Positions 47,001 to 58,800 of a stretch of DNA of 64,000 nucleotides are shown here, in pieces; positions within the stretch are counted from its first letter, which is position 1; each line of letters starts with the position of its first letter. This stretch comes from Cloeon dipterum (lineage: Eukaryota > Arthropoda > Insecta > Ephemeroptera > Baetidae), in assembly GCF_949628265.1 (NCBI RefSeq), contig NC_088789.1, positions 3,410,001-3,474,000 on the forward strand, written 5' to 3'. The notes beneath the pieces are model-generated. The model made no database searches and was not told the origin of the DNA. It worked only from the letters and a program-made list of their open reading frames with translations. The translations under genes and the position numbers were made by a program.

Positions 47001-50000
47001 AGAAAATAGCAGAAAATGGCTTTGATGAATTTACAAATTACGTTCATACTTTGGGCCCATTTCGCCTTTACTCTTCCGAGTTAAGTTTGACACGGTGTTT
47101 GCCAGATCTGGAGGTCATTCTCACTTTCGTTTACTCTGACTTATTGTTGGTCATTTTATTTGTTTTGTGATACATATGATTTGTATTTTGTTAAGTGAGA
47201 AAAATAAAATAAAAAATTCAAAGGATAAATCATGTTCCGCAAAATGGTCATATTTTTAGTTCAAGTGCGTTAGATGTTTTATGAAATCCACTATACCAAC
47301 CAAAAATAATGGTTCTCTTTTACAAACAAATAATCTATTCAAGTGGAATTTATTCTGGTACATTAGAACTAATTACCTCGTCATTCCACTATTGTAATTT
47401 TTAAATATTATTGTGTTTCTCTTCTTTGCAAATCAGAAAATGTATCCGCCCAATCGATGAATCAGAATATAAAAATGCTAGCCGACTCTCAGTAGACAGT
47501 TGTGATGTTCGTGATCCAACTTATCATAATAAGAAATATTATATATGTGTTTTGACGCCTCCTTCTTGAAATTACCCGGCGATCGGCGGTCAATACCACC
47601 CCTTTACAGAATGAACCTCGTAACTCTTTGTTTTTAGTTTACGTGCGAAGAAAGATCGCGAGAAGCCAGCAAAAATATTCACGCAGCTCCCTTTCAATGG
47701 TTACCAAGACTGTTTATTTTCGCCGCGCTGACGGAGAAGTGCCTGCCGGAGAATAAACACATGCTACCAGAGTGGGCGGAAAATTGTTCTGTACCTAGAG
47801 GTGTAATTCAATGCGCCAACAGTTCGGCCTTCTCGCCGGCAGGCCAGTCTGTCTTGTAATTGCCAGTTATGTACTGTATATGTGCAAACCGACGGTCGGT
47901 TTTTGTCCTTCTTCGGACCAGACAGCCTCGCCAAGGACGCGATTTGCCGACAAAGCCATACCGGTCGCGCGAATGAAAGGCAAAAGCGGCTGGATGCGAG
48001 CGTGTAACGAACGAGTTTTGCCGCTTCACTTTTTACAGCCAGCGACGCTTTTATTCAATTTGGGCCCGTGACTTTGATCAAAAGGAGGTGCATTACGTAC
48101 CGAACGTTTGTTTGCAAGCTTTGATAAACGTTTGCCTTTCCGTTTCGATTGAAGATATGATTATTAGGTTTCCTCTTCACTGGTTTATCATTGCTACAGG
48201 CCATGAGACTGAAGAGAAAATTGAAAATAAATATAATAATTTTGGACCCAGGAGAAAACTTTTTAATAAAAAGAAATTTTTAATCACCACGCGGAGGAAA
48301 AAATTAATTTATCGATTTTAGGCATTTTAATGGATGATTTTTTTGCAATAAATCATACACACGTCAGGAAGCCAAGTAAAGTAGCGAAGGGAAAGTATTT
48401 TGAATAATTTTCATCTTGGATATAAGTGGCTTTCGTTTTATTAAGTCTCTCAATAACACTCGAGGTCGGGCCATAGAATAAAAACAAGTTTATTGCTACG
48501 TTCTGAACACTTATCACGCGTAAGAAAGCCTGCAATAACTAATAGTAATCATGATTTTCGGGTCCCTAATTGATTGCGAGGCACAAGTGCAACAGAATTC
48601 TGAAAAACGAGGGATTAATAAACGATTAACCTGGAGCTTTTAAAAGATTTACCAATTGAGGCCAATTTTTCTTATGATAACAAAAATTGCTGAGATGTCT
48701 AAAAAGGGTTGGGCCGAGTGGTTCAACCTTGGAAGACAATTTCAATGAAAAAAATATAAATTAATCGTTGGGATTGCAAAAATTAGCTACGAGTAGAATC
48801 AGCGTTACAATTGCCCGAAAAAAATGCACTTTACGTGACTCTATGGAACCACATCAATCTGCTACACTGTTGGAAATAGTACAGAAAAATTAACAAAAGT
48901 TTCGTGATTTACAAAAAAATCTGTCAATCTAACCTGACCTTGCTTTCACAAATTTACATCTTTCGTGCGAAAAAATTTAAAAACTATAAGCTCCTAGCTG
49001 TTATAGTCAGCCTTTTTTATTAAAACAGTTATTTAAATGACTGCGTGGAACAAACAGTTAAAATTGAATCAGTAGAAGGACGACAAGGGTTCAATCACAC
49101 TCGCAGAATAATTTAGCATTCCATTTGGTTGCGGGTTCCCACCTGCGCGCGTGGAGCAGGATTTCAGAGCCGCTTCCTAATGCGGCGATTCCGCGGAGGC
49201 GTGCGTCTGTCCACCGCGTACCGTATCGTGAGTGTGTAAAAAAGGAAAATCGATTCGCAATCGGAGCCTTGCATAATGCACAACCTTTTGGCACCAAAGC
49301 AGCCGCCATCGCGGCTCGCTTTGCATTTGGCCCGGCAGCGCGTGCCCGTTTTATCGATTCCGCGCCGGGCTGCCTTTTGCGTCTCATTCTTAACCTTTCC
49401 CCCGTCCGGCCAAGCGGAACAGGAGCCGAGCGGTGACCGGTCCGCAAAGGTTGCACCGAGTAATTAGCCGCGGCGTCGAAAGTTCACCGCTTTGTTTTGG
49501 TGCCGTTTGGGCTCGAATGCAACTTTTGTCGCAGTTGCGCGCACCGCACCGCCTCTAACGTCAAGGGCGTGGTTCATCGATCCGCCAGCCCCACCGAGCA
49601 CCCCAATCGATGCGTTTGTTTTGCCGACCAAAACAACACTGCAACCGCAACCTGCCAAACGTTTTCCAAAAAATGAAAACCACTTTGTTTTGCTCGGACG
49701 CTAAAGAAATCCACCTCCAGCCGCGATTGAAAGAGAAATTTGCTCTGCAGCTGCCTGTGACGAAATCATGACGCGTCCTTGCTTTTTCCTTTCTGCTCTC
49801 GACTCCGCAACGCAGCTTCCACTTGTCAGCTGCGTGCGGAGATCTTTAAAGAGCACTGCATACATGCGTAAAAACCCTTCACAGCCGCCGACGTTTCAAC
49901 AGCTTTTGCCAACCGCCCGGCTCCCTGCTGGTTTAGCTGTTGTGCTTCGAGCTCATTATTTCTCACGAATTTGTCACAAAATTTTACAGTTGAAACGGTC

Positions 50001-53000
50001 TGCCTAATTTTCGGTTGTTGTATGTGCTTGACTTTTGCACCAAAGAGAAATTCCCCTACTATGCCAACTTTCGCCGTTTTTATGTTTGTGCCCTGAGCAA
50101 ATTAAATTACTGCTATTTTTTAATCAAGCCATTTATCATTTCGTGGGCTTAGAACCTCTTCCCTCGAACTTTTATTTATTTAGTCTTTATAGTTTGCAAA
50201 GGGCCTAAGTGCTTTCGTCATTGGGCCTCACGTGATTTCGCACCGAACTTGACAGCTGCTGGATTGCCGAGAATCAATAGAGACTTTTGTGTGACGCAAC
50301 TGCCTTCTTGCGGCGAGGCAGTTCGCGCGAAAAGCACCTCCATATAAATTGAAACGGCATTGTCGTCTCGCCACTCGAGCCTCGAAAGTCAAAAGTCGTA
50401 AATCAATAAAGGTAATGCTAACGACACACGCGCGCGCTCGCTAGAATAAGCCACCCAACAAAAAATTCGACTCGTCGCTTTTAATGGGATTAATTTCAGT
50501 GATTGCGTTATTGCCAGTGCGGTGGAGTGGGTTGTGCGACGCTGCGAACAGTCTGTCCGCCAGGTTGCTTAATCAACAACAAAGGACTTACTTATATGGA
50601 TGATAGGTTTTAACGTCAACAGGGTTTTGTTAGATGTTGTACAAAATAAAACGTGTTTGCTACGACTTTGATGGAAATCAAATCCAGTTATTTATTGTGA
50701 ATTGAAAAACAATTTGTAACGTGTTCCTCATAAAACACAGGTCTAAAATATATAACGTATAGGTTGTTTCTAATTTATCATTATGTCCTTAAAATTAGCG
50801 TTTTTAATTTTTTGTAGCTAAAATGCTAAATTCTAACTAAGATAATAATTACTTTCATTGATTTTTGTGTTAATTGGAAATTTCATTTCCAAATTTTAAA
50901 AAATCGAACCTTTTTATTTGTCGTTCATGACATTAAAGGATTGATTATTAATCCCACCCGTTCGTGGATGCTTTCAGGATGTGGTGGACGATCACCGGCA
51001 ACTTCGGAAACATCCTCCCGATCGACTGGTCCAAAACGTATGCGTGCAAAATGCACATCCCTGCTTTGCACCTCGAAGAGAACAAGGTGAGTGTTTTTTC
51101 CTTTTTCTAGGGCAAACAATCTTATCGCTCTCAAGGCAAATTAAGTTTCTCACAGCCGTGGCAAATTTACGGCTTCCTCCCAGAAGGGGCTTTCTTGTCG
51201 TTTCGTGTGAATCACCTGCCGCTTTCTAAAGAATCGCCGACGTAATCGGCTGATATTCATCCCCCAAACTCGATTACACAAAGCCAAGCCCTTTGTGTAA
51301 TCGTCTGCACTTCCTGTTACACGAGGCTAACAAGTCTGCACCTCAGCAGGATAAGTCGTCGCCCGAGGATGAGATCCTCACCGACGAGGAGGACGCAGTG
51401 GCCAGTGACCTGGACATGCACAAGCTCATTCTCAACGGGCTGCAGGGCGGAAGTTGCGAGGACAACGAACCGGTCAAGACCGCTGAAGAGGTGCTACAGG
51501 AAATCGACGACATTATTCAGGTATTCTAATTTGGAACTAGCGTGTACGTGCCGATATTTCCGGTCTCTTTGTTGCCAAGGAAACTGATTGAACCAAAAAT
51601 TTGATACGCAAAGGCTCTCAAAAAATTCTGCGCAATTTCTTCTTATCTATGATTGTACTCAATCTAAATATTCTTTTTCAAGCGGCCTCTTGATTAAATT
51701 TGCAACATGCGTCACAGTGTGCTGACGAGCATGAGATCATATCCTGATTCTATAATTTGACATGATGGTCCAGACAAGTCGCGTCTATTTTTAACCCGCG
51801 GATGCTGTTACATGTGGTCATGCGAAGAGCTTCAGTTTGCACACATGCAGTGACGCGTGCACGCTGCATGTGTTGTGTGTGTTTTCCCTTTTGTTTGCAT
51901 GACGACTTCTGTCATGTTGCGACAGCTAGCCTGAATCGCTTTCTTTCCATATTGGAGAAATATTGTTCAGCCGCCTACATTTAGCTGGAAATAAACAATT
52001 GTTGGCAAAAGCAGCGCTTGTCGGGCTTTGGAACTGACCTTTGCTCAATTTGTTAAGGCCAAGAGTCAAGTGCCCAGCTAATGAAATAATGACACAGCCT
52101 CCCTTTTATACTTTGATGCTTGCTCCACTCACTCACCACAAACGTTGGTTTTCTCTGCCTAATCTTCCTGTTAAATTCCAAACCACCCACCACCCTCAAA
52201 AAACTGTTAAAATATCTTTTTGATTTCCAAAATCAATGGAAAGCTAGAAGAGAAAATTAAAATGAACTTCATCATTCTTGCTTGATTTTTTTAATTTCTT
52301 ATTCCGACATTCTGTTCGTGGCTGTTGTTGGACTCAGTTAAATTGAATAGGGCGCTACTGTAACGCCGAAAGAAAATTTCAATTTTATTTTTAAAAGTGG
52401 AAAAACCAACATTGAGTGTAGACATTTAACAAAGAAAATTTTACTGCTCACTTATTTAAATCTCCGCTAGTACTTAAATACTAATTGCTGTTTAAACTTG
52501 TCAATGCATGGCAATCATGCACCTTCAAACTCACAGTTCAAAAACTCTTGGGCTGCTTTTAATTCGAGTTGCGTAGATATTTTGCTAAATCTACTTTTCT
52601 TCCATTATAAATAAATTTGTGACCTTAACTGAACGTAGATCGCGTGATCTTTTTAGTGTTGTTAAAAAACGGGGAACGAAAGCAAATGAATTCCGTCACA
52701 AAGTTGATTTTTCATGATGTGTACTTTGTGTCTCTCGAAAATATTTCACAAAAAATATGTATTGATGTGTAAAACACTGTTTTAAAAAGAGTTATATTTT
52801 CAATAAAAAGATTTGTAATCAACAAATATGGAAACAATTTGGAAGTGAGAGTTGGTTACAACACTGAGTTTTTTTGCCTCTTGGTTAGCTTTTATTTTGA
52901 TTTGATGGCAGCATTTATCGGACTTTGGAAATGACCTTTTGTTTGATTTGCAAAGGTCAAAAGGCAGTGAAATAATGACTCAGCCTCCCATATTCTCTCT

Positions 53001-53892
53001 TGCTCGCTTCAGTGGCATTTTTAATCAACGACATGATCAATTTCCAGGAGACAAACGGGCCGGACGAGTACTCCGAGGACGCCCTTCGAGACAAAAGGAG
53101 AGAAGTTTTGCACACACCCCTTTACGAAGACAGTGAGTTTGCTCTTTTTTCGCGTTGCCCGACTGACCCATATTTTACTCTTGTTTGTTCTCTTTATTGC
53201 AGAGCTGAAGGCGCTGAACTTGTCTCAGCTCAATGAGCTCTACATGGAAATGGAGGAGCTGATTCGAGACTACTCGGAGACCCTGATCGCCGAGCTGGCC
53301 CTCAGGGACGAGTTGGAGTACGAGAAGGAGTTGAAAAACACGTTCATCTCCCTGTTGCTGGCCGTGCAGAACAGGAGGAGGCAGCACAACGTCGAGAAGA
53401 AACGCAACACACGCAACACGCCCGCCGCCACCGCTGCCTCCTCCAAGAACAACAACGGGATCGAGTCAAAAGTACACAAATGAAAAATAAAAATGCCACA
53501 GAAATGCTAAAATCGATTTTCTGCCACGCAGTATCTCACCACAGTCATCCCCTACCACCTCAGCAACGGGCCACCAAACAATCAGGCCCTCCAGGTGCTC
53601 ATAAAAAGTAAGCATCGATTTCTGAACAATGAAATAATGTGTGGAGGTGGAGGCGAATTGAGTTTTAATTAATATTTTAATTATTTGCAGTACTAAAGGC
53701 CATTAATGAAGACAGTCCAGCGGTGCCCGCATTGTTGACAGATTACATCTTGAAAGGTATATAAATTATTTCTGCTTTTTAAATCCTAAAAATATAAAAG
53801 AAACATTTTTTGTTCTTAATCGACACTGCCATTGTAATGAAAATTCAAAATATTAAAAATTGTCTATTTTTGCAGTGTTGTGTCCTACGTAA
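44019..53892 (+). CDS. Unc-76: UNC-76/FEZ family kinesin-1 adaptor
   Basis: UNC-76/FEZ proteins link kinesin-1 to cargo in axonal transport and are needed for axon outgrowth. Exons are 44019-44512, 50978-51086, 51350-51520, 53048-53132, 53203-53471, 53532-53607, 53691-53756 and 53876-53892 (TAA 53890-53892); they total 1287 nt, or 428 residues. Key blocks are MAELKFEAPLAQFESEDLEA at the start, SLEDLVNTFDDKITKCFGNF, APVQVRSQEEIMNECQ and MWWTITGNFGNILPIDWSKT across exons 1-2, and EEVLQEIDDIIQ. The coiled-coil segment has LSQLNELYMEMEELIRDYSE and RDELEYEKELKNTFISLLLA. The invariant end is LLTDYILKVLCPT, split over the last two exons. ATG 44019 was chosen because the family starts there, but two in-frame ATGs just upstream (44001, 44010) and one at 43716 are open. 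The exon 3 acceptor could be 51347 instead (one extra Gln). Confidence 0.95.
44268..44294 (+). repeat. CAG repeat coding nine glutamines in Unc-76
   Basis: CAA followed by eight CAG triplets encodes Q9 between the serine-rich N-terminal region and the conserved DLVNTFDDK block. It is likely length-polymorphic. Confidence 0.9.
44513..50977 (+). other. Unc-76 intron 1
   Basis: A 6.5-kb intron. A GC-rich patch lies at about 49.1-49.7 kb with chance open frames on both strands. A TATAAA at 50343-50348 followed by a plausible donor at 50412 could mark an internal promoter. Otherwise nothing is recognised. Confidence 0.55.
50343..50411 (+). promoter_or_regulatory. Possible internal TATA promoter of Unc-76
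   Basis: A TATAAA box at 50343-50348 is followed 60 bp later by a potential 5' splice site (GGTAATG, donor at 50412). It lies about 570 bp upstream of exon 2, whose first complete codon is ATG in the conserved MWWTITGNFG. A short isoform starting there is conceivable but untested. Confidence 0.25.
51521..53047 (+). other. Unc-76 intron 3 with an internal duplication
   Basis: A 1.5-kb intron. It holds two diverged copies of a module of about 100 bp (about 52018-52130 and 52914-53012), the second ending just before the exon at 53048. The remainder is AT-rich. Confidence 0.6.
52018..53012. repeat. Duplicated ~100-bp module (two copies, direct)
   Basis: Copy 1, at about 52018-52130, and copy 2, at about 52914-53012, share CGG(G/A)CTTTGGAA(C/A)TGACCTTT, AAGGCCA/AAGGTCA, and TGAAATAATGAC(A/T)CAGCC followed by TCCC. 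Copy 2 contains inverted TGACCTTT and AAAGGTCA half-sites and an AP-1-type TGACTCA; copy 1 has degenerate versions (AAGGCCA, TGACACA). Confidence 0.7.
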
Positions 53893-55829
53893 GGTGTCTG
53901 AGCTTCACCCACTTCTAGTTGTTGATCTTGTGACCGAAGAAAAAATTTGCCTCTCTCTCTATTGAACCTCCTACTCCCCAAGCTTTGCGCACGTTTCACA
54001 ATTTTTATCAAGAATATCGCCGTGTATATTCTTACCAGCTGGTCAGAGAAATGTGCACCCGCCTGTATTCCTAATACCTGTAAGTAGGTGTCCACAATCG
54101 AACGAACAAAAAGCAGCTTGCTTTCTCCACAAAAATTGAGGTAGCTTTAACACAAGCGCAAGAGGATAATTACTACCAATAATTATCGTAATTCTAGAGT
54201 GCTTTTAAAAGCCGTAATTTGATTGGCCTGAATTAAACGTTTGTGTACATTCGATCAGTCAGCTTGTAAAAATCCAGAACAAAATGTAACTATTACGTGG
54301 CTAATATTAAAGAGCGTTTCCGCTTTTCGAATTCGACCCTGCTCGTCTGGCGGCTCAAGAGGTCTGGTTTAAAATGTAACGAGTGTTTTGAGCGAGTCGT
54401 GCATTATTTTTGGTAAAAGTATCTATCAGACTGACATTTTAGTAATCATTGCTTTCGACTTCTGGCGACTTTCGCGCGGCCGACCGAAGGGCAACGTCGG
54501 CATCAAAAAAGGGAAACGCTCGAGTCTGCAGTATAATCCTCAGAATAGGTGTTACCAACTCGCACTTTGGAACAAAATGTCTAAATCATAATGGATATTG
54601 AAATACTCCCACACTAAACGCATAAGTAATATCAGACGGACCGATTTTATTGAATTGTACATACAAAGAAGAGGGCTGATTACTTTTGATATTATTGTAT
54701 GTGTACGAGGATGATCTCAAGTGAACTGTTTTTGTGGCAAGATGGCAAGGAAACGACCGTGTCCTATTATCCGTGTACTACACTAACTAGCTTTTATTTT
54801 GAACGGCGCCGAGTCGCCTCGAGAAATTTCGCTGAACTATGGTGTGCAATTTTTTATCATTTGATAATATGGTCTGCTCGAAATCAAAATGGTTAACTAT
54901 TAATTTAATTTGTGTTAAAGAGTCGCGACATGCATTTGTGATCCGAACTGCCCGCATGTTCTTTTACAACTCGTTTGAATTAACGATACTCTGTGTATTT
55001 ATTTCAAATACGTGATGATGCCATATTAGTTGTAAGACAAAGGCAAAAAGCATGCTGATGTTGCTCTTTCAAGAAATAAAAAAGGTACAAAAACGTGAAA
55101 AATAACTCATCTCGATTCGGGTTTTATTTTGGTAAAATAAATAAGACGAAAGTGTTTTTGTGTTAATCAGATATTTATTCGTTCCGTGTAAATAGCTCGT
55201 AAGTTTAAAAGCACCTCTTTAATTAACAGAGAAACCAGTACCCTCCAACGAAGCAGTTTCACCCCTGTGACAAAATGGATTTCCCAAAATTTCCACGCAC
55301 TTCATCAATTGCTCTCTATAGATTCATAAAATGACTCTTGCTATGCGGAAACCCAACTAGAGAAAGTCTTAAAATGCCAAATTTTGCTCGAGAGTAGAAG
55401 ATATTTTGAAGAGATCCAATCATATAGGCGTGAATATTCCTCAACTTTGTAGTCACGAAAAAATTGAAAAATATCCACCAAGAGGTTAAAAAATCTAATA
55501 CTACTTTGATGCGGCAGACAACTTTTTTTCAGCAAAAACAGCTGCCAGAATCATCGGCAAAATGGCACATTTATTACGCTCGCGACAAACCTACGTTCTA
55601 TGTTATGACTCCTAACAACAAATGTTACATAAAATAATAATGAAAAAAAAAACATTTTCCATAATTACTCGAAACGTGGGCAAAAATCAGTCATATTAGT
55701 GCAGTTACATTGTAGTGAAAAATAAAAGCAGAATTTTTAGAATTTAGATTGGTACAATCCCAGCTCTCGATCGAGAATCACAATTTGGTCCAATTCGACG
55801 GGGAATATGGAGACGAGTGTGTGGTGGAA
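53893..55829. other. Convergent 3' UTRs of Unc-76 and the ZP-N gene
   Basis: A 1.9-kb interval between two convergent stops. AATAAA at 55075-55080 is a candidate signal for Unc-76. Minus-strand AATAAA signals (TTTATT on +) are at 55570-55575, 55174-55179 and 55123-55128 for the ZP-N gene. The most distal of these lies only about 40 bp from the Unc-76 signal, so the transcripts may abut or overlap. No coding potential is seen. Confidence 0.55.
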
Positions 55830-58800
55830 TTATTTGTAGCTGCTCTCACTGTCGGCGCCCCAGCGGTCGTGGTGGTGGTACTGGTGGTGGTGTACCGAGG
55901 ACGACGAGGCGACGAAGCTGGACGAGGTGCTGGCCACGAGCAGCATGTCGCTCGACTTGGCCCGCCTGGCCAGCACGGGCGTCTGCTCGGGGCTGGAGGC
56001 CATCATGTTGCTCTCGACGGCCCAGCGGCGCTCGGTGAACTCGGACGCGCTCCTCGCCAGCGACGGCTGGCTGGCCGAGCGCATCAGGCTGCCGGCCGGG
56101 TCGTCGTAGGCGCCGCTGACGTCGCTGTCGGCACGCGTCGGCGCCACGAAGTCGTTGCACGTGAATTCCGACATGGAGCGCATGTCGACGCCGTCCGAAC
56201 GATAGCTGCTCCTGCGGTCGAACTTGTTGACGGCCACCGTCTCGACGCCGACCATGCCGCTGGTGTGCGTGGAGGCGACGTCCGAGTCGAACTCGTAGAG
56301 CGTAGGCAGCGAGCTGCGGCGGCTGCGGTTGTCCCACGAGGCGGCAGAGCCCTTGCGGAAGCGTGGCCGGTTCTCGTCGTCCTCCTCGGGCGGCGCCAGC
56401 ACGCGGATGATCACGTCCCACTTCTGCGGCTCGAACAGCCGCTCGTAGCGCTGGTCGTGGCGGATGCGCTCGTAGTCCTCGCGCACGGTCGCTTCGGTCA
56501 GCAGCGTGCGCAGCGTCGACTCGGTCGTGATGATCTGGCGCCACTTTTCGCGGTCGGCGTCCGTCAGCACGGACGTGGCGCTCGAGCACACGCTGCCGCG
56601 GTCGTCGTCCACGTGGATCTCGTTGGCCTTGCTCACCAGCGCCGGCGAGAGGAGGTTCGGCTCGGCCTCGGGCACTTCGAGCACGCGGATCAGCACTTCC
56701 CAGTTGGGAATCGGCTCGGCCGGCGCCGGGATGTTCATCGAGCTGCGGTAAGACTCCTTTGGCTCGGAGATCATTGTCGAGCTGGAGGCGGTCGAGTAGC
56801 GGTCCCAGTCGGGCACGGCGTTCGGGTCCGGGTACGAGCGGATGGCCACGTCGAACGTTGGCTGCGGCTGCACCCTGGCGTGGAACTCGGTGACCTCGCG
56901 CGTGCGCCGCTCGATGTCCTCGATGATGCGTTTCTCGGTGATGGTGCGCAGGAAGACGTCGTCGACCACGTGCTGCGTGATCTCGGGTTTGTGCACGGCC
57001 ACGACGGGCGGTTCGAGCTCGATGGTGGCCAGTCCGTCGTCCAGCACCTCGTTGACAGAGTGCGTGTCCGTGTTCTCCGTGTTGAGCGTGTTGAGGCTTT
57101 CGCGGCGCTGCAGCTTGACCTCGGCGGCCGCCACGGACGACTCGTCGCTCTTCTGGCGGCGCAGGATGCGCGAGTAGACCGGCGGGCGCGTCGTGATGGT
57201 CACCGTCGGCTGGATGGGCGGCTGCACGGCAAGCTGGGCTGTCGTGCGCATCGTCGGCATCGCCTCAGCGTGGTCCTCGCGTTCCAGGATGGTGGTCAGG
57301 TTGCGCTCTTGCACGCGCATCGCCTCGGCGGTGGCCACTTCGGCCATGGCCGTCTGCACGGGCATCACCGGCAGCGGCGGCGGCGGCGTCGAGCCGCGAG
57401 AGCTGCACGAGATCGACGAGGCCCTCGGTGGTGGTGACGGCGCCACGCGCTTCACGCGCACCGACACGTCAAACTGCGGCGGCGGAGGCACGCGGCTGTC
57501 GACGTGCAGTACCAGTGACTCGTCGGCGCACGCACTCGCGTCGTAGATGCTGCTGACCTCGCTGGCCGCCTGGCGTGTAGTGATCGCCTCAACCTCCGAG
57601 TGAGCAGAGCTTGGAGACTCTGACGGGTAGTCGCTGGGCAGCGTGTCCGACTGGTCGTCGATGATCAGCTGCGCTTCCGAACCGCTGATGCTGCTTCCAA
57701 CCACAACTGCGAAACACAAATTATAATTTTTTTAATAAAGTCAAATTTGGAGATTTTATAAAAAGTTGAGAACAAAATTATTTTGTGAACTCAGTTTGGT
57801 GGTTCTGAACAAAAATTGTTAGAATAAAATAGACGCTAAAATATTAAGAGAAAATAACTCGAATTCCATTTGTTAAAATTTAGCATAGTAATAAATCCAT
57901 TACCTGAAAGCACTGTAATTTAAATTTAAAAAATATTTTATGCCTTTTTGCTCAATATTACCATTTAAATTAAAATTTTCTTTACAAACTCAAGAATCAA
58001 ATTGATTTGACGTTCATTCCATTGTTTTTAATTTCCATTTGGTTTCAAGTTTATAAACTCTGCGTTAATCGAATTAAGTTTTCATTAACAAAATCTTAGT
58101 GGCTTTTCAACAAGATTTACCTCTATATTCACATTAAATCTAAATAATAAAAAATTAAACACCCAAATATACAAAACAAAAGAAGAAATCAAAAAGCAAT
58201 TTGCACGTTGGTGATATGATATTTAAAATCGATTTTCCTAACTAAACAGTTTTAATTTTTGTTTAATAAATCCTATTAAGAAGGAAAAACATACGCAATA
58301 GTTTATATATCTTACCAATGGGGGTAACAGTGGCTCTGGGGATTTTGAGTCCTTCGAACATGGAGATCGATGACTCAGACATCTTGGTAATGTCACTTCC
58401 AGCGAGAGACAGGGCCATGGGCACGCGCCTGATGACGGCCACTCTCCTCCTGGAGAGACAGTAGTAAGAGGCGGCCAGGCCGAGCAGCACCAGGGTCAGG
58501 AAGAAAATAGCGCAGACAATCAGCATCACTTGGAAACCTTTCAGGGGCGCCTCGACAGGCAGAATTGGTTCGGCCAAGCTGGAATTTTGCACGTAATTTT
58601 GTCTCCGTTTCGGCCACGAATGAAAAATTTACTTACAGGTTCTGAGGTGGGGCGGGTGGGGGTGGTGCGATGGGGGGTGGATAGCGGCACACGATGGTGA
58701 TCACTTCGTCACCGTCCATTTCTAAATTGGGGTGGAATCGAACCACGATGTTGTTTGTGAAAACACGCTGGGGATTCTGAAATGAAAAAACAAATTTTTG

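Noticed and set aside
48711..48745. tRNA-Leu/Ser-like D-arm (GGGCCGAGTGGTTCAA)
   Set aside because: There is an A-box-like match but no B-box, no acceptor stem and no anticodon arm downstream.
49091..49704. Overlapping open frames on both strands in the GC-rich patch of Unc-76 intron 1
   Set aside because: Low stop-codon density is expected from base composition. There is no domain similarity, and no splice pairing that I could verify.
55749..57437. Plus-strand open frame of 562 codons opposite the ZP-N gene tail
   Set aside because: It is the antisense shadow of the GC-rich minus-strand exon 55830-57706. Its composition (Ala/Arg/Gly/Val/His-rich) is typical of an antisense frame and it has no recognisable domain.
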